From positions 1 through 64,000 of IMG/VR virus record IMGVR_UViG_3300043410_001823: DNA of 64,000 bases; one strand, given 5' to 3'. Numbering within the stretch: position 1 is the first letter of the stretch; the number at the start of each line of letters is the position of its first letter. The notes beneath the pieces are model-generated. The model was not told the DNA's origin, did not search any database, and was given only the letters and a program-made list of their open reading frames with translations. Positions 13,434 through 20,997 of this stretch are shown one piece after another. This DNA comes from a virus. The translations under genes were made by a program, and so were the position numbers.

Positions 13434-13718
13434 CTACTTTTTGTCAGTCTTCTTTGCTGGAGCCTTCTTAGCAACCTTCTTAACAGGCTTTTTAGCTGCC
13501 TTCAGAGCCTCTGTAACAACAGAAACCTCTGGTAGTCGACCAAATGCCTTGTCGTTTGGATTGAGGGCTCTAAGAGCCACTGGAGCCAATGCAGCCACTA
13601 AAGCTGTCCATAGGTCTGCTGGATCTGTTACACCAGACATGTAGAGTGCAATCGCAGCTCCAAGGACAGATCGTCCATAAGAAGCAAGCATTGCTTTATG
13701 TTCATTGCTTAAGTTCAT
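13434..13718 (-). CDS. Small membrane protein, holin candidate
   Basis: 94 residues with one or two hydrophobic helices (SVLGAAIALYMSGV and LWTALVAALAPVALRAL) and a very basic C-terminus of Lys/Ala repeats (AKKPVKKVAKKAPAKK). The ATG has an AGGAGG site and a TGATTATACT promoter just upstream. Size and topology suit a holin or holin-like protein, but it is 7 kb from the endolysin and a second candidate lies at 25603. Small proteins of this shape are frequent in actinobacteriophages. Confidence 0.55.
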   Translation of the reverse strand: MNLSNEHKAMLASYGRSVLGAAIALYMSGVTDPADLWTALVAALAPVALRALNPNDKAFGRLPEVSVVTEALKAAKKPVKKVAKKAPAKKTDKK

Positions 13719-13763
13719 ATTTCCTCCTAGGATAGAACTAGTATAATCATATCACAAAGGATA

Positions 13764-14159
13764 TTATTCTTCAGGTAGAACTGAAGCTAACTGCTTATAT
13801 GCCTTTGAGATTTTTGATAGAGCTTCGTAATGTGGGCTAGATGAAGCCACAATTCCGTACTCATCAAAATATTCAATATCTGGACCTACAGTATCACAAA
13901 ACTCTTTGATGGCAACTTGTACCTCATCAATATACTGAAAAGCCCAATCTCTAGATTCAGAAAGGAACTTGATAAAATTTTCCTTGTGAATGTCTGATTG
14001 TTCTTCTGTCAAAGATGTTGTTTTGTTCAAATATTCATTAATTAAAACTAATTGTTCTATTGTAGCCTGTGCTATTCTAAACTGTTTTAATGTTACAATA
14101 AAAGAAAATGCAAATGATGCTGTTAAAAGACTTAAAATAATAACTACAATGTCTTTCAT
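13764..14159 (-). CDS. Membrane-anchored hypothetical protein, 131 aa
   Basis: One N-terminal membrane helix (IVVIILSLLTASFAFSFIV), then a helical, probably coiled-coil domain. The start overlaps the previous stop (ATGA), so it is translated with the 14156-14389 gene. Size and layout recall Rz-like spanin or coiled-coil membrane proteins, but no lipobox or partner is seen. Function unknown. Confidence 0.65.
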   Translation of the reverse strand: MKDIVVIILSLLTASFAFSFIVTLKQFRIAQATIEQLVLINEYLNKTTSLTEEQSDIHKENFIKFLSESRDWAFQYIDEVQVAIKEFCDTVGPDIEYFDEYGIVASSSPHYEALSKISKAYKQLASVLPEE

Positions 14160-14389
14160 TTTTCCAATGCCTCTCTAGTAACCAAAATAATTGCTCCCTC
14201 CATCTCTAATGCTTTTTTTACCTGTGTTATATATTGCACTGCCTCAATTTTTTCATCGTGATTTAAAGGAATAAAGGCTTTTTCATCTAACTTAATAGTC
14301 ATAAAATGATCATTATCAATAAGACTAATAGAGAAGTTTTTAGGAGGAACAATGCTATGAAAAGCTCTTTTCATGCCATCTGTATACAT
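14156..14389 (-). CDS. Hypothetical protein, 77 aa
   Basis: A small mixed alpha/beta protein (ISLIDNDHFMTIKLDEKAF, then a helix KIEAVQYITQVKKALE). The start is uncertain: ATG at 14389 or 14374, neither with a clear ribosome site. It sits in a four-gene operon with small membrane proteins. No family recognised. Confidence 0.6.
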   Translation of the reverse strand: MYTDGMKRAFHSIVPPKNFSISLIDNDHFMTIKLDEKAFIPLNHDEKIEAVQYITQVKKALEMEGAIILVTREALEK

Positions 14390-14390
14390 G

Positions 14391-14678
14391 TTATTTTGCT
14401 ACCTTTAGCTGTGTTCTTTTTGGATTTGCTAACTCTATATTACCAGATACCTGCTTTGGTTGGCTATCTTCTTTTGACCATCGAATATACGATCTTACGT
14501 ATACTGCCATATAAGCTATAGAACCTAGATAAAATCCATATTGTTTTGTTTGTGTGGCATATATTAACCATAAACACTCATTTACAAATAAAATAATCCA
14601 ACCCCAGATTGTTTTACGTCCAATAAAAAATGTTCCAGTTATGCCAACTAAAGCAAGGATCCATGACCAATATTGCAT
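14391..14678 (-). CDS. Small multi-pass membrane protein (PnuC-like features)
   Basis: 95 residues with about three membrane helices in the first 65 (WSWILALVGITGTFFIG, WGWIILFVNECLWLIYA, YLGSIAYMAVYVRSYI), then a polar tail. Order and aromatic content recall a shortened PnuC-type nicotinamide riboside transporter or a holin; length argues against a complete transporter. The start overlaps the preceding stop (TAATG). Confidence 0.6.
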   Translation of the reverse strand: MQYWSWILALVGITGTFFIGRKTIWGWIILFVNECLWLIYATQTKQYGFYLGSIAYMAVYVRSYIRWSKEDSQPKQVSGNIELANPKRTQLKVAK

Positions 14679-14881
14679 TATCCTCTACCCCACTGAATTT
14701 TATCCCAAACACGTTCATGCCAGTAGTAAACACCAATCTTAACTATTGTTTCCCAAAATGCAATAAGTGTTGCTAATGATCCTTTACCAGTAACTACATA
14801 TACTACGGCAAAAGATGTTAGTGTGCCAAAAACACGATATGTCCATGCTTTTAAAAATGATCTTTGTTTTGTAACTTTCAT
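14678..14881 (-). CDS. DUF2061 membrane protein
   Basis: 67 residues starting at the ATG after GGGGG. It follows the DUF2061 pattern: SFLKAWTYRVFGT, then a membrane helix, and near the end KIGVYYWHERVWDKIQWG. The family consists of small two-helix membrane proteins of unknown function. A second copy lies at 20778-20996. A minus-strand TGATATACT promoter lies at 14901-14909. Confidence 0.8.
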   Translation of the reverse strand: MKVTKQRSFLKAWTYRVFGTLTSFAVVYVVTGKGSLATLIAFWETIVKIGVYYWHERVWDKIQWGRG

Positions 14882-14900
14882 AAAAACCCCCAAGACTATA

Positions 14901-14909
14901 AGTATATCA
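14901..14909 (-). promoter_or_regulatory. Extended -10 promoter (TGATATACT), minus strand
   Basis: Drives the DUF2061 operon leftward. It is divergent from the plus-strand promoter at 14917, with only 7 bases between the two elements. Confidence 0.6.
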
Positions 14910-14916
14910 TAGGGCA

Positions 14917-14925
14917 TGATATAAT
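14917..14925 (+). promoter_or_regulatory. Extended -10 promoter (TGATATAAT)
   Basis: TATAAT at 14920-14925; the leader contains AGGGGA before the ATG at 14942. It drives the monooxygenase-sulfotransferase pair. Confidence 0.7.
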
Positions 14926-14941
14926 TCAAATAGGGGATTTT

Positions 14942-15934
14942 ATGGAAAAGTTAAAAATAGAGTGGATGTTTGAGCGTGGACACGACTTGGACAACAATAT
15001 TGAATTATTGCATAAGCTAGATGACAATGGGTTTTATTGCATTTTAATTAGGACTATTTCTTTTTATCCCGATCCTTGGGGTGTTGCATATAAATACGCT
15101 TCAGTAACTAAAAATATTAAGTTTATGTTGGCCATTAATCCAGCACAGATGTCACCAACATATTGTGCCATGAAGATATCAACCTTTCAAAAAATTTTTG
15201 GAAATAGAATTCTTATTAATATTGTGTCTGGTGCCCATAAAGGTGAACTAGCTAGCTATGGAGATATTACACCTATTGAAAGTAGATATAAGCGATCAAA
15301 AGAATATGCGGAGATCATTAAACGCTTGGTCGTGTCTGGTCGCATTGAAAACTATAATGGTGAGTTCTATAAGCTTAGTGATGTAGATATAATGCCTGGA
15401 GAAGACTTTGAGATTGTTTTTGCTGGATCATCTGATGAAACTATTGAAAATGCAAATACCGCTGGGAATGCACATTATTATTCCATGGAAACCCTTGATC
15501 AATATATTAAAAATAGGCACAAGATATTGGTAGACTCTGCAATTAAGGCAACTATTATTGTAGAGCCTAATAGTAATCAAGCTTGGAAAGTAACAGAAGA
15601 CATATTAAGCAGCAGTTCTGACGAATTAGTTCAAAAATTAAAAGAAGAGTCTCTGCAGCATGAATCTCAAAATCAAAAACACCAACAGGCATTACACAAT
15701 TTTTCTAAAGATAATCTTGTCATTGAGCCAAATATTTGGTCTGGATTTGGATTAGTAAGGGCTGGAGGAATAACTGCAATGGTTGGAGATTATCAAGAGG
15801 TTGCTCATCTAATAAAAAAATTTCATAATGCTGGATTAAATAGGCTGTTGTTAGGCGGGACCCCTGAATTATATTATGTAGATAACTTTGTTAATGGAGT
15901 AATGCCAATATTAAAAGAAATGGATGTGATCTAA
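14942..15934 (+). CDS. Luciferase-like flavin monooxygenase (SsuD-like)
   Basis: A 330-residue TIM-barrel protein of the bacterial luciferase/LLM superfamily. The stretch AINPAQMSPTYCAMKISTFQ, followed by GNRILINIVSGAHKGELASYG and RYKRSKEYAEIIKRL, matches the alkanesulfonate monooxygenase (SsuD) pattern, and FEIVFAGSSDETIENA matches its later phosphate-binding loop. SsuD uses FMNH2 and O2 to release sulfite from alkanesulfonates. The ATG at 14942 is preferred for its AGGGGA site and promoter. Its stop overlaps the start of a sulfotransferase gene. Other LLM substrates are possible. Confidence 0.78.
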   Translation: MEKLKIEWMFERGHDLDNNIELLHKLDDNGFYCILIRTISFYPDPWGVAYKYASVTKNIKFMLAINPAQMSPTYCAMKISTFQKIFGNRILINIVSGAHKGELASYGDITPIESRYKRSKEYAEIIKRLVVSGRIENYNGEFYKLSDVDIMPGEDFEIVFAGSSDETIENANTAGNAHYYSMETLDQYIKNRHKILVDSAIKATIIVEPNSNQAWKVTEDILSSSSDELVQKLKEESLQHESQNQKHQQALHNFSKDNLVIEPNIWSGFGLVRAGGITAMVGDYQEVAHLIKKFHNAGLNRLLLGGTPELYYVDNFVNGVMPILKEMDVI

Positions 15935-16680
15935 TGCATAGATCTTTTTATCATTTACACATACCAAGGACTGGTGGTACACATTTTGAGTATAATATGT
16001 TTTCATCAATTAAGCCTATTTTAAATCAATACAACGTAAAAATGCAAAATCTTAATGAAGATGCTACTGCTCATTGGTGCTGGTTTACACCACTGATTAA
16101 CAGTGATACGTTTATGTATGCAGCATTTAGAGATCCAGTTTTACGCACAATAAGCCAATTTGCAAATCAAGCAAAACAAGCCATAAAATATTCGCCAACG
16201 CCGTATAAAATATCAGACATAAATAAAAAAAGTTTTCACAATTGGCTATATACAGATTTTAATAAATATAAAAATGTTCAGTCTAAATGTTTACTATATT
16301 ACAATCCAGACCATTCTTCATATCTATCTTCAACAGGGATAACTTGGAAGCAAGATGAGGTTCCTGAAAAATCACATTATATGTTTGATGATGTTTTTAT
16401 TAATCAAGAAATAAATAAAGATTTATTAATGTCTAATTTTAACAGAATCAATTTAAAAGTTAATACTGTTGATCTTTCAAATATCAGTAAGCAAAAAAAA
16501 ATATTAAAAAACATATTAAATGCATTTGAAATAAAAGAAAAAATAAATATATCTAATATCAAAAATGTAGACTATTCTACAGGAATGACACTAGATATAT
16601 TTAATAGCTTAACCTCAAAAGAAAAACAAAGCCTATACGAACATCAAGATTCAGATTCCGAGCTTTTCTTTTCTTTATAA
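15934..16680 (+). CDS. Sulfotransferase family protein
   Basis: A 248-residue protein. FYHLHIPRTGGTHFEYNMF near the N-terminus carries the 5'-phosphosulfate-binding loop (PRTGGT), and AAFRDPVLRTISQF at about residues 64-77 fits the 3'-phosphate-binding motif with its Arg and Ser. The family moves sulfate from PAPS to sugars, proteins or small molecules. It shares one base with the monooxygenase stop (TAATG), so translation is coupled. The region after residue 150 is divergent and very AT-rich. The acceptor is unknown; glycans are the best guess. Confidence 0.7.
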   Translation: MHRSFYHLHIPRTGGTHFEYNMFSSIKPILNQYNVKMQNLNEDATAHWCWFTPLINSDTFMYAAFRDPVLRTISQFANQAKQAIKYSPTPYKISDINKKSFHNWLYTDFNKYKNVQSKCLLYYNPDHSSYLSSTGITWKQDEVPEKSHYMFDDVFINQEINKDLLMSNFNRINLKVNTVDLSNISKQKKILKNILNAFEIKEKINISNIKNVDYSTGMTLDIFNSLTSKEKQSLYEHQDSDSELFFSL

Positions 16681-16731
16681 GGCATATAAAGTTTAGCCTC
16701 GTTATCAGCTATATTGTTGTTAGCAAAAATA

Positions 16732-17490
16732 TTAAATACCCAATTCACGACGTTTTTGAGTAGCACTAATAGCTTCAATTTCATCTCCTAACTTAACTTG
16801 TTCAATTTTATATCCAACATCACGACCATAAACAATATTAGTAATGTTAGGCATCTTAACTATCATTGCATTCTTCATGTGCTCATCTTGATCAATAAAT
16901 ACCTTTACCTGCTCAAATGTGAGTGGGTCTTTAGGGGATGTATTATACGTACTTCTGACCCCTAGCATTACCTGCTCTGTTCTATTTCCAGCTTCATCAT
17001 AAAGAGCATGGTGTCCAGCATGCCATGGCTGATATCGACCTAACATTAATGTAGTTGGTTCATACCAATCGTGCAAATTAAACCCTGCGATGATAGTTTT
17101 TGCCTTCTCATCTGGATTTAAAGTATGGCTATTAAATACCACATCTGCATTTTCTGGTTTCTCAAACATATCGTTTGTATCTTTAAATCTTCCAGATTCA
17201 ATTGTATCCATGAAAATCAACACGTCTGGTGTACCAAATGAATTACGTGTAACTTTAGTTGGACATACAAAATCTACTACCACATGGTGTCCTTGCTTAC
17301 CAATAAGTCTTGCTAGTTCACCAAGTCTACGAGCTTGCTCAATTCTACTTTCAATACTAAACCCTAAATCTGAATTAACGGTAGCACGAGTTTCATCTCC
17401 ATTAAGATGAATTGCATTAATTCTATCTGCTAATCTTTTTGCTAATGCGGTTTTACCAGATCCTGGCAAACCTATAATCTGAATAATCAT
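16732..17490 (-). CDS. APS kinase / nucleotidyltransferase fusion
   Basis: 252 residues in two parts. Residues 1-135 resemble adenylylsulfate kinase: Walker A GLPGSGKTAL, HLNGDETR, NSDLGFSIESRIEQARRLGE and a GHHVVVDFVCPT strand; this makes PAPS from APS and ATP. Residues 140-252 form a cytidylyltransferase-fold domain: GRYQPWHAGH holds the HxGH signature and ISATQKRREL the C-terminal ISxTxxR motif. It resembles NMNAT/NadR-type enzymes more than ATP sulfurylase. The stop of the methyltransferase upstream overlaps its ATG. PAPS could feed the sulfotransferase at 15934. Confidence 0.75.
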   Translation of the reverse strand: MIIQIIGLPGSGKTALAKRLADRINAIHLNGDETRATVNSDLGFSIESRIEQARRLGELARLIGKQGHHVVVDFVCPTKVTRNSFGTPDVLIFMDTIESGRFKDTNDMFEKPENADVVFNSHTLNPDEKAKTIIAGFNLHDWYEPTTLMLGRYQPWHAGHHALYDEAGNRTEQVMLGVRSTYNTSPKDPLTFEQVKVFIDQDEHMKNAMIVKMPNITNIVYGRDVGYKIEQVKLGDEIEAISATQKRRELGI

Positions 17491-18152
17491 TGTTGCTCCT
17501 TACCAAATTCATAAATATACACAAATCCTTCTGAAAATACTGAAGGTATCACAAATCTTTTTTCTACATCATACGCATCTACCATTATACAAGCCATATA
17601 ACTATTAGTTTTTTGTAACTTGGACCAATTTTTATCTAAAAATTTTTGAAACAAGTCAATAGAAAATGGTTGAAATAAACAATACATATTATCATTTTGA
17701 CTATAATCAAAATCAAATGCATCCATTTCTAAAACAGTAACAGGCTTGTCTATATTAATATTTGTTGTTACTAAATTTTGTTTGCAAATATCCGCATATA
17801 CCTTATCTGCCTCTATGCATATATATTCTGAATATGGAGCATTATTTAGTAAGGAATAAAGCATTGGCTTTCCCTTACCAGATCCAATATCAACAAAACG
17901 TAAATTTTTGTCTCGATGTTGTTCAAAAAATCTGTTAATAATGTCAATCCAGTGAAGTGGAATAGGCTGATAGCCTTCTGATCCAGGAACAACATCGGTG
18001 TTATCGTATGCTGAAGGTCTCATGATATCAGGTTCGCTATCCACTGGAACTATTGGACTAGCTGTATCAACATTATACTTTTTATCAAAGTTTTCAAAAT
18101 TTAAACAATCTGATCTATATACATGTTGAAGTTGTTCTTTTGAGTATTTCAT
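17487..18152 (-). CDS. SAM-dependent methyltransferase
   Basis: 221 residues from the ATG at 18152, which follows GGAGAC. LRFVDIGSGKGKPMLYSL is motif I of class I methyltransferases, and YICIEADKVYADI supplies the acidic residue after strand 2. The N-terminal 80 residues are family-specific. It lies between WhiB and the APS kinase fusion with overlapping ends on both sides, so it is part of that operon. The substrate is not evident. Confidence 0.75.
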   Translation of the reverse strand: MKYSKEQLQHVYRSDCLNFENFDKKYNVDTASPIVPVDSEPDIMRPSAYDNTDVVPGSEGYQPIPLHWIDIINRFFEQHRDKNLRFVDIGSGKGKPMLYSLLNNAPYSEYICIEADKVYADICKQNLVTTNINIDKPVTVLEMDAFDFDYSQNDNMYCLFQPFSIDLFQKFLDKNWSKLQKTNSYMACIMVDAYDVEKRFVIPSVFSEGFVYIYEFGKEQQ

Positions 18153-18436
18153 TTTGTCTCCATTGTTAATGCCTGCCAAGTGTTGGCCCACTCTTGCTTA
18201 GTCTTATGGCTAGTAAACTCTTTAGATATTTCGCCACCTTCTAAGTATATACCGCCCCAGATACCCCATTCCTTTGACGATACTCCCACAGCAAAACATT
18301 GCCTCATAACGGGGCAACCCTTGCATAAAGAATCAACCATTAGTCTAGATTGCATATCTTCTTCATACTTATCAAAGAAAATATTTGTATCTAACCCAAG
18401 ACAGTCTGCATTATCTTTCCACAGATGCTGTCTCAA
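18149..18436 (-). CDS. WhiB-family iron-sulfur transcription factor
   Basis: A 95-residue protein restricted in family terms to Actinobacteria and their phages. The four cluster-binding cysteines are in NADCLG, LCKGCPVMRQC (CxxC and CxxxxxC spacing), and the turn GIWGG follows. WhiB proteins bind a 4Fe-4S cluster and the sigma factor to alter transcription, often in response to NO or redox stress. The start is TTG at 18436 with an AGGGGA site. Phage copies are known to interfere with host WhiB regulation. Confidence 0.9.
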   Translation of the reverse strand: MRQHLWKDNADCLGLDTNIFFDKYEEDMQSRLMVDSLCKGCPVMRQCFAVGVSSKEWGIWGGIYLEGGEISKEFTSHKTKQEWANTWQALTMETK

Positions 18437-18438
18437 TT

Positions 18439-18648
18439 TTATCCCCTATACTTATTGGGAATATCCCAACCATTTCGACTAGGGGAATATGTGCGATGAA
18501 GAAACCATTCTCCATTGATACGGATACCGTTTGGCGATGTACGTGCAATGTCTGACTTCTTCAAGTCAATAACATTCCAACCATTCCAGATCAAGTTGTT
18601 GTTCTTTTGAACAATCTTTTCCATTGTGTTTAAGCTTTTGATAATCAT
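18439..18648 (-). CDS. Small hypothetical protein, 69 aa
   Basis: Good AGGAG site. After a charged N-terminus, the segment LIWNGWNVIDLKKSD and the later NGIRINGEWFLHRTY look like a small beta-rich domain. I recall similar short proteins in actinobacteriophages but no function. It lies directly upstream of WhiB. Confidence 0.65.
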   Translation of the reverse strand: MIIKSLNTMEKIVQKNNNLIWNGWNVIDLKKSDIARTSPNGIRINGEWFLHRTYSPSRNGWDIPNKYRG

Positions 18649-18655
18649 GTTTCTC

Positions 18656-19006
18656 CTAGTATGCGAATATGCCTAATTCAATATTGTGTTCTTCAGCTTC
18701 TTTAGCTAACTTAGATAATGGCTGACGTGGATTAGATAAAAATGCAAAGTAATTCACATACTCAATATTTTCACTAACCCATTGTGGTGGCACCTTATAA
18801 TTTTTAATTTTCATGCCACGCTTTTTCATGCTGTTTTCAGAAATATTTGTAAATTCTGAAACCATAGAATTAATTCTAACAGGACCTGCAGAATAAATCA
18901 AGAACTCATGATCGTCTTGTGGCATAACTGATAGAGCTACGCCCATAGATCTTAGAAAGACTTGATAATTGTCAAAGTCATTCGTTCCCTGAACCACTAC
19001 TATCAT
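18656..19006 (-). CDS. Hypothetical protein, possible Rossmann/SLOG-like fold
   Basis: 116 residues from the ATG at 19006, which follows GGGG. It opens with a strand and turn (MIVVVQGTNDFDNYQVFLR) and has FLIYSAGPVRIN in the middle, the alternation expected of a small Rossmann-like nucleotide-binding domain such as SLOG/DprA-like proteins. It ends with a second strand (NIELGIFAY). This assignment is weak. It overlaps the end of the upstream gene by 29 bases. Confidence 0.5.
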   Translation of the reverse strand: MIVVVQGTNDFDNYQVFLRSMGVALSVMPQDDHEFLIYSAGPVRINSMVSEFTNISENSMKKRGMKIKNYKVPPQWVSENIEYVNYFAFLSNPRQPLSKLAKEAEEHNIELGIFAY

Positions 19007-19415
19007 TTGCCCCACTCCCCATTTTTAAACTATCTAATATGTCTAACATTTTATTTAAATCTTTTTCAGGCATATTAATTATGTCCAATGGTTCTGCTGT
19101 CTCAGGATCTATTCTCCCATCGATAGTCTGAGCAACAAAAAACGTATTGTCCATAACCCAATATGCCTCATTCCCTACCATAACTACTTTAATCATGTTT
19201 TTATGTACATGATTCCGTGATTGTGATACTGGAACTTTTTTTTCAGTAGAGCGTCTAGGAATATAATCTTTGATGATTTCATGAATATCGCTTTGCTTAT
19301 ATTCAATTTCACCTAAGAAATTAAACCTGCTTCTACTTACTACCTTAAGTATAGTCCAAATTGTCTCAATTGTCAATACCGTTGTAGCAATAAATAATAA
19401 ATTTTTGTAATTCAT
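18978..19415 (-). CDS. Membrane-anchored hypothetical protein, 145 aa
   Basis: One N-terminal membrane helix (LLFIATTVLTIETIWTIL), a basic linker (IPRRSTEKK), a small domain with NEAYWVMDNTFFVA, and a Gly/Ser-rich C-terminus. Function unknown. The start could also be a TTG one codon upstream. Confidence 0.6.
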   Translation of the reverse strand: MNYKNLLFIATTVLTIETIWTILKVVSRSRFNFLGEIEYKQSDIHEIIKDYIPRRSTEKKVPVSQSRNHVHKNMIKVVMVGNEAYWVMDNTFFVAQTIDGRIDPETAEPLDIINMPEKDLNKMLDILDSLKMGSGANDSSGSGNE

Positions 19416-19424
19416 CAAAAATCT

Positions 19425-19652
19425 CTATTCAGATTTTTGAATGTTATTATAAAAAAATCCAGTCCAGGTTGATTCTGCAGACTTTTTAGCTTCTCTTGCT
19501 TGTGAAGCATAGATAGCTGCTTGCTGCTGTATTGCAGCCTCTCTAGTTGGATGGCATCCGTGAACTTTGCCTTCGCCACCCACTACTGGAAATCCCTTAC
19601 AACCATGTGTTCCTTTAGCGCCTATAATAAAACGCCCTTTACCTGCTGGCAT
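19425..19652 (-). CDS. Small protein with GCHPTREAA motif, 75 aa
   Basis: The ATG at 19652 follows AGGAGG. The core GTHGCKGFPVVGGEGKVHGC, followed by HPTREAAIQQQAAIYASQ, is a short module that I recall from many phages, often near head-maturation or capsid-associated proteins. No function is established. The promoter TGGTATAAT lies at 19677-19685. Confidence 0.65.
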   Translation of the reverse strand: MPAGKGRFIIGAKGTHGCKGFPVVGGEGKVHGCHPTREAAIQQQAAIYASQAREAKKSAESTWTGFFYNNIQKSE

Positions 19653-19676
19653 AAACACCTCCTAGTGTGTAATTAG

Positions 19677-19685
19677 ATTATACCA
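19677..19685 (-). promoter_or_regulatory. Extended -10 promoter (TGGTATAAT), minus strand
   Basis: Located 24 bases upstream of the 19652 start, whose leader contains AGGAGG. Confidence 0.65.
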
Positions 19686-19695
19686 CTTTAGACTA

Positions 19696-19956
19696 TTACT
19701 CAGAAGGCTGATTAATAAATGCTTCTAACTGTTCACGAGTCTGTGCGCCAGTAGTTCTTGCTATTTCTTTATTGTCTTCAATTAATACAAATGTTGGAAC
19801 AGATTGAATTTGATAAGATTTTACTAATTCAAAGTTTGAATCAACATCTATTAACTGAAACTTAATATCACCATCTCGATCTAAATCTGCAACTATTGGC
19901 TTTACTCTTTTACAAGGCCCACACCAATCTGCTGTAAAATAAAATACATGTCTCAT
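19696..19956 (-). CDS. Thioredoxin
   Basis: An 86-residue, compact thioredoxin fold. The active site FTADWCGPCKRV lies at residues 7-18, the cis-Pro loop is QSVPTFVL, and the C-terminal TGAQTREQLEAFI helix is typical. It reduces disulfides in the cytoplasm, for example in peroxiredoxin, GPx or ribonucleotide reductase. No thioredoxin reductase is in the window, so host reductase is probably used. It overlaps the nuclease gene upstream by 4 bases. Confidence 0.9.
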   Translation of the reverse strand: MRHVFYFTADWCGPCKRVKPIVADLDRDGDIKFQLIDVDSNFELVKSYQIQSVPTFVLIEDNKEIARTTGAQTREQLEAFINQPSE

Positions 19957-20360
19957 TTTCCACTCTTCTTTCTTTGTGCTGCCAGTGCTTCAAAATCTTT
20001 AATTTTAGTATCTCCAAGATATCCCCATGCGTATCCATCGTTAATCATTTTATTGTTAATTGATTCTGAGTCTCCATCAAGATATACCCAGCCAAGAATA
20101 CGACCATACTTTTCAGACGAATCCATCTTTTCTGTGCGAATGACAACAGACTTTGCAGACTTTATGTGCTTTTTTAGATATTCTTTAGCTTCAAGACCAA
20201 GAGCTTTTTCCATCTTATCTGAAGTTCGTGACTCTGGTGTATCTATGCCAGCAAGTCTTACTCTTGATTGAAATAAGATATCAAAACCAAGATCAATAAC
20301 TACATCAATGGTGTCTCCGTCAACAACATTTGTTACATCTTTAACAAAATACTCATACAT
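19953..20360 (-). CDS. Staphylococcal-nuclease-like (thermonuclease) protein
   Basis: A 135-residue OB-fold nuclease. NVVDGDTIDV near the N-terminus, RVRLAGIDTPESR (catalytic Arg and calcium Asp), KYGRILGWVYL (second Arg) and DGYAWGYLGD match the SNase family in order. It cleaves DNA and RNA with Ca2+. No signal peptide is seen, so it likely acts inside the cell, perhaps on host DNA. Start at the ATG overlapping the previous gene's end. Confidence 0.85.
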   Translation of the reverse strand: MYEYFVKDVTNVVDGDTIDVVIDLGFDILFQSRVRLAGIDTPESRTSDKMEKALGLEAKEYLKKHIKSAKSVVIRTEKMDSSEKYGRILGWVYLDGDSESINNKMINDGYAWGYLGDTKIKDFEALAAQRKKSGK

Positions 20361-20583
20361 TTTCAATCAGCCTATCTCTTTCATCAATCACAGACACCAT
20401 AAACTTCATCATCTTATCATAGCCAACTGCATTATCCATTACTGCATTGTAATGGTGTGAGCAAAACAATAATTCTCCTGTCTTGCCCATCACCTTTACA
20501 TAAGCCTGTGCAGAACATCTATCGCAACGATCTGTTGCATCTAGTACCCAAACCTGTTGCTGTTCAATTGTATCCACACTCAT
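20353..20583 (-). CDS. DUF7455-like small zinc protein
   Basis: 76 residues: VLDATDRCDRCSAQAYVKV and LLFCSHHYNAV form a small zinc-binding module (Cys-Cys-Cys-His). This pattern belongs to a short protein family frequent in Actinobacteria and their phages (DUF7455 as I know it). Function unknown. Confidence 0.7.
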   Translation of the reverse strand: MSVDTIEQQQVWVLDATDRCDRCSAQAYVKVMGKTGELLFCSHHYNAVMDNAVGYDKMMKFMVSVIDERDRLIENV

Positions 20584-20592
20584 ATTATACTG

Positions 20593-20778
20593 CTACTTTC
20601 TATTATCGGTTTTATAAAAACCAGGTCCATTAAAAACTACTCCGAAACTAGAGTATACCTGTTTTAAAGGTGCTTTGCAAGTTTCGCAGCAATACCCTGG
20701 ATCATCTTCTTTAATAGATCGTTGCTTTGGAATAATTCCTTCACAACCATTGGTGCAAGTATATTCATACAGAGGCAT
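20593..20778 (-). CDS. FmdB-family zinc ribbon protein
   Basis: 61 residues. It opens MPLYEYTCTNGCEG and continues GYCCETCKAPLKQVYS, the two zinc knuckles of FmdB-type putative regulatory proteins, then a VVFNGPGFYKTD tail that is very characteristic. The start overlaps the preceding stop (TGATG). Function poorly known. Confidence 0.85.
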   Translation of the reverse strand: MPLYEYTCTNGCEGIIPKQRSIKEDDPGYCCETCKAPLKQVYSSFGVVFNGPGFYKTDNRK

Positions 20779-20996
20779 CAGTTAATCTTGCTTCCAAACT
20801 TAGCCCATGCACGTTCGTGTAAGAAGAAGCCAAGCATCTCACATAGTGTATATATGATTGCAAATGTTCCAGCATATTCCCAGTGTGCTTCTCCAGTAAT
20901 AGCCTTTTCAAAAAAATAAACCAATGTTCCTACAAAGCTAATATGAATAACTGGCCATGTGATAGCTTTATAAAGACTTCTCTTTTTTGATTCCAT
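20778..20996 (-). CDS. DUF2061 membrane protein, second copy
   Basis: 72 residues: SLYKAITWPVIHISFVGTL, a second membrane helix and HERAWAKFGS near the C-terminus match DUF2061. It is divergent from the copy at 14678, so the two are not a recent duplication. It lies directly after the endolysin in the operon, which hints at a lysis-related membrane role. Confidence 0.75.
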   Translation of the reverse strand: MESKKRSLYKAITWPVIHISFVGTLVYFFEKAITGEAHWEYAGTFAIIYTLCEMLGFFLHERAWAKFGSKIN

Positions 20997-20997
20997 T

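Noticed and set aside
15934-16680. Sulfotransferase candidate as an ordinary P-loop kinase
   Set aside because: There is no GxxxxGK[ST] motif; PRTGGT and FRDPxxRxxS fit sulfotransferases better. Not fully excluded.
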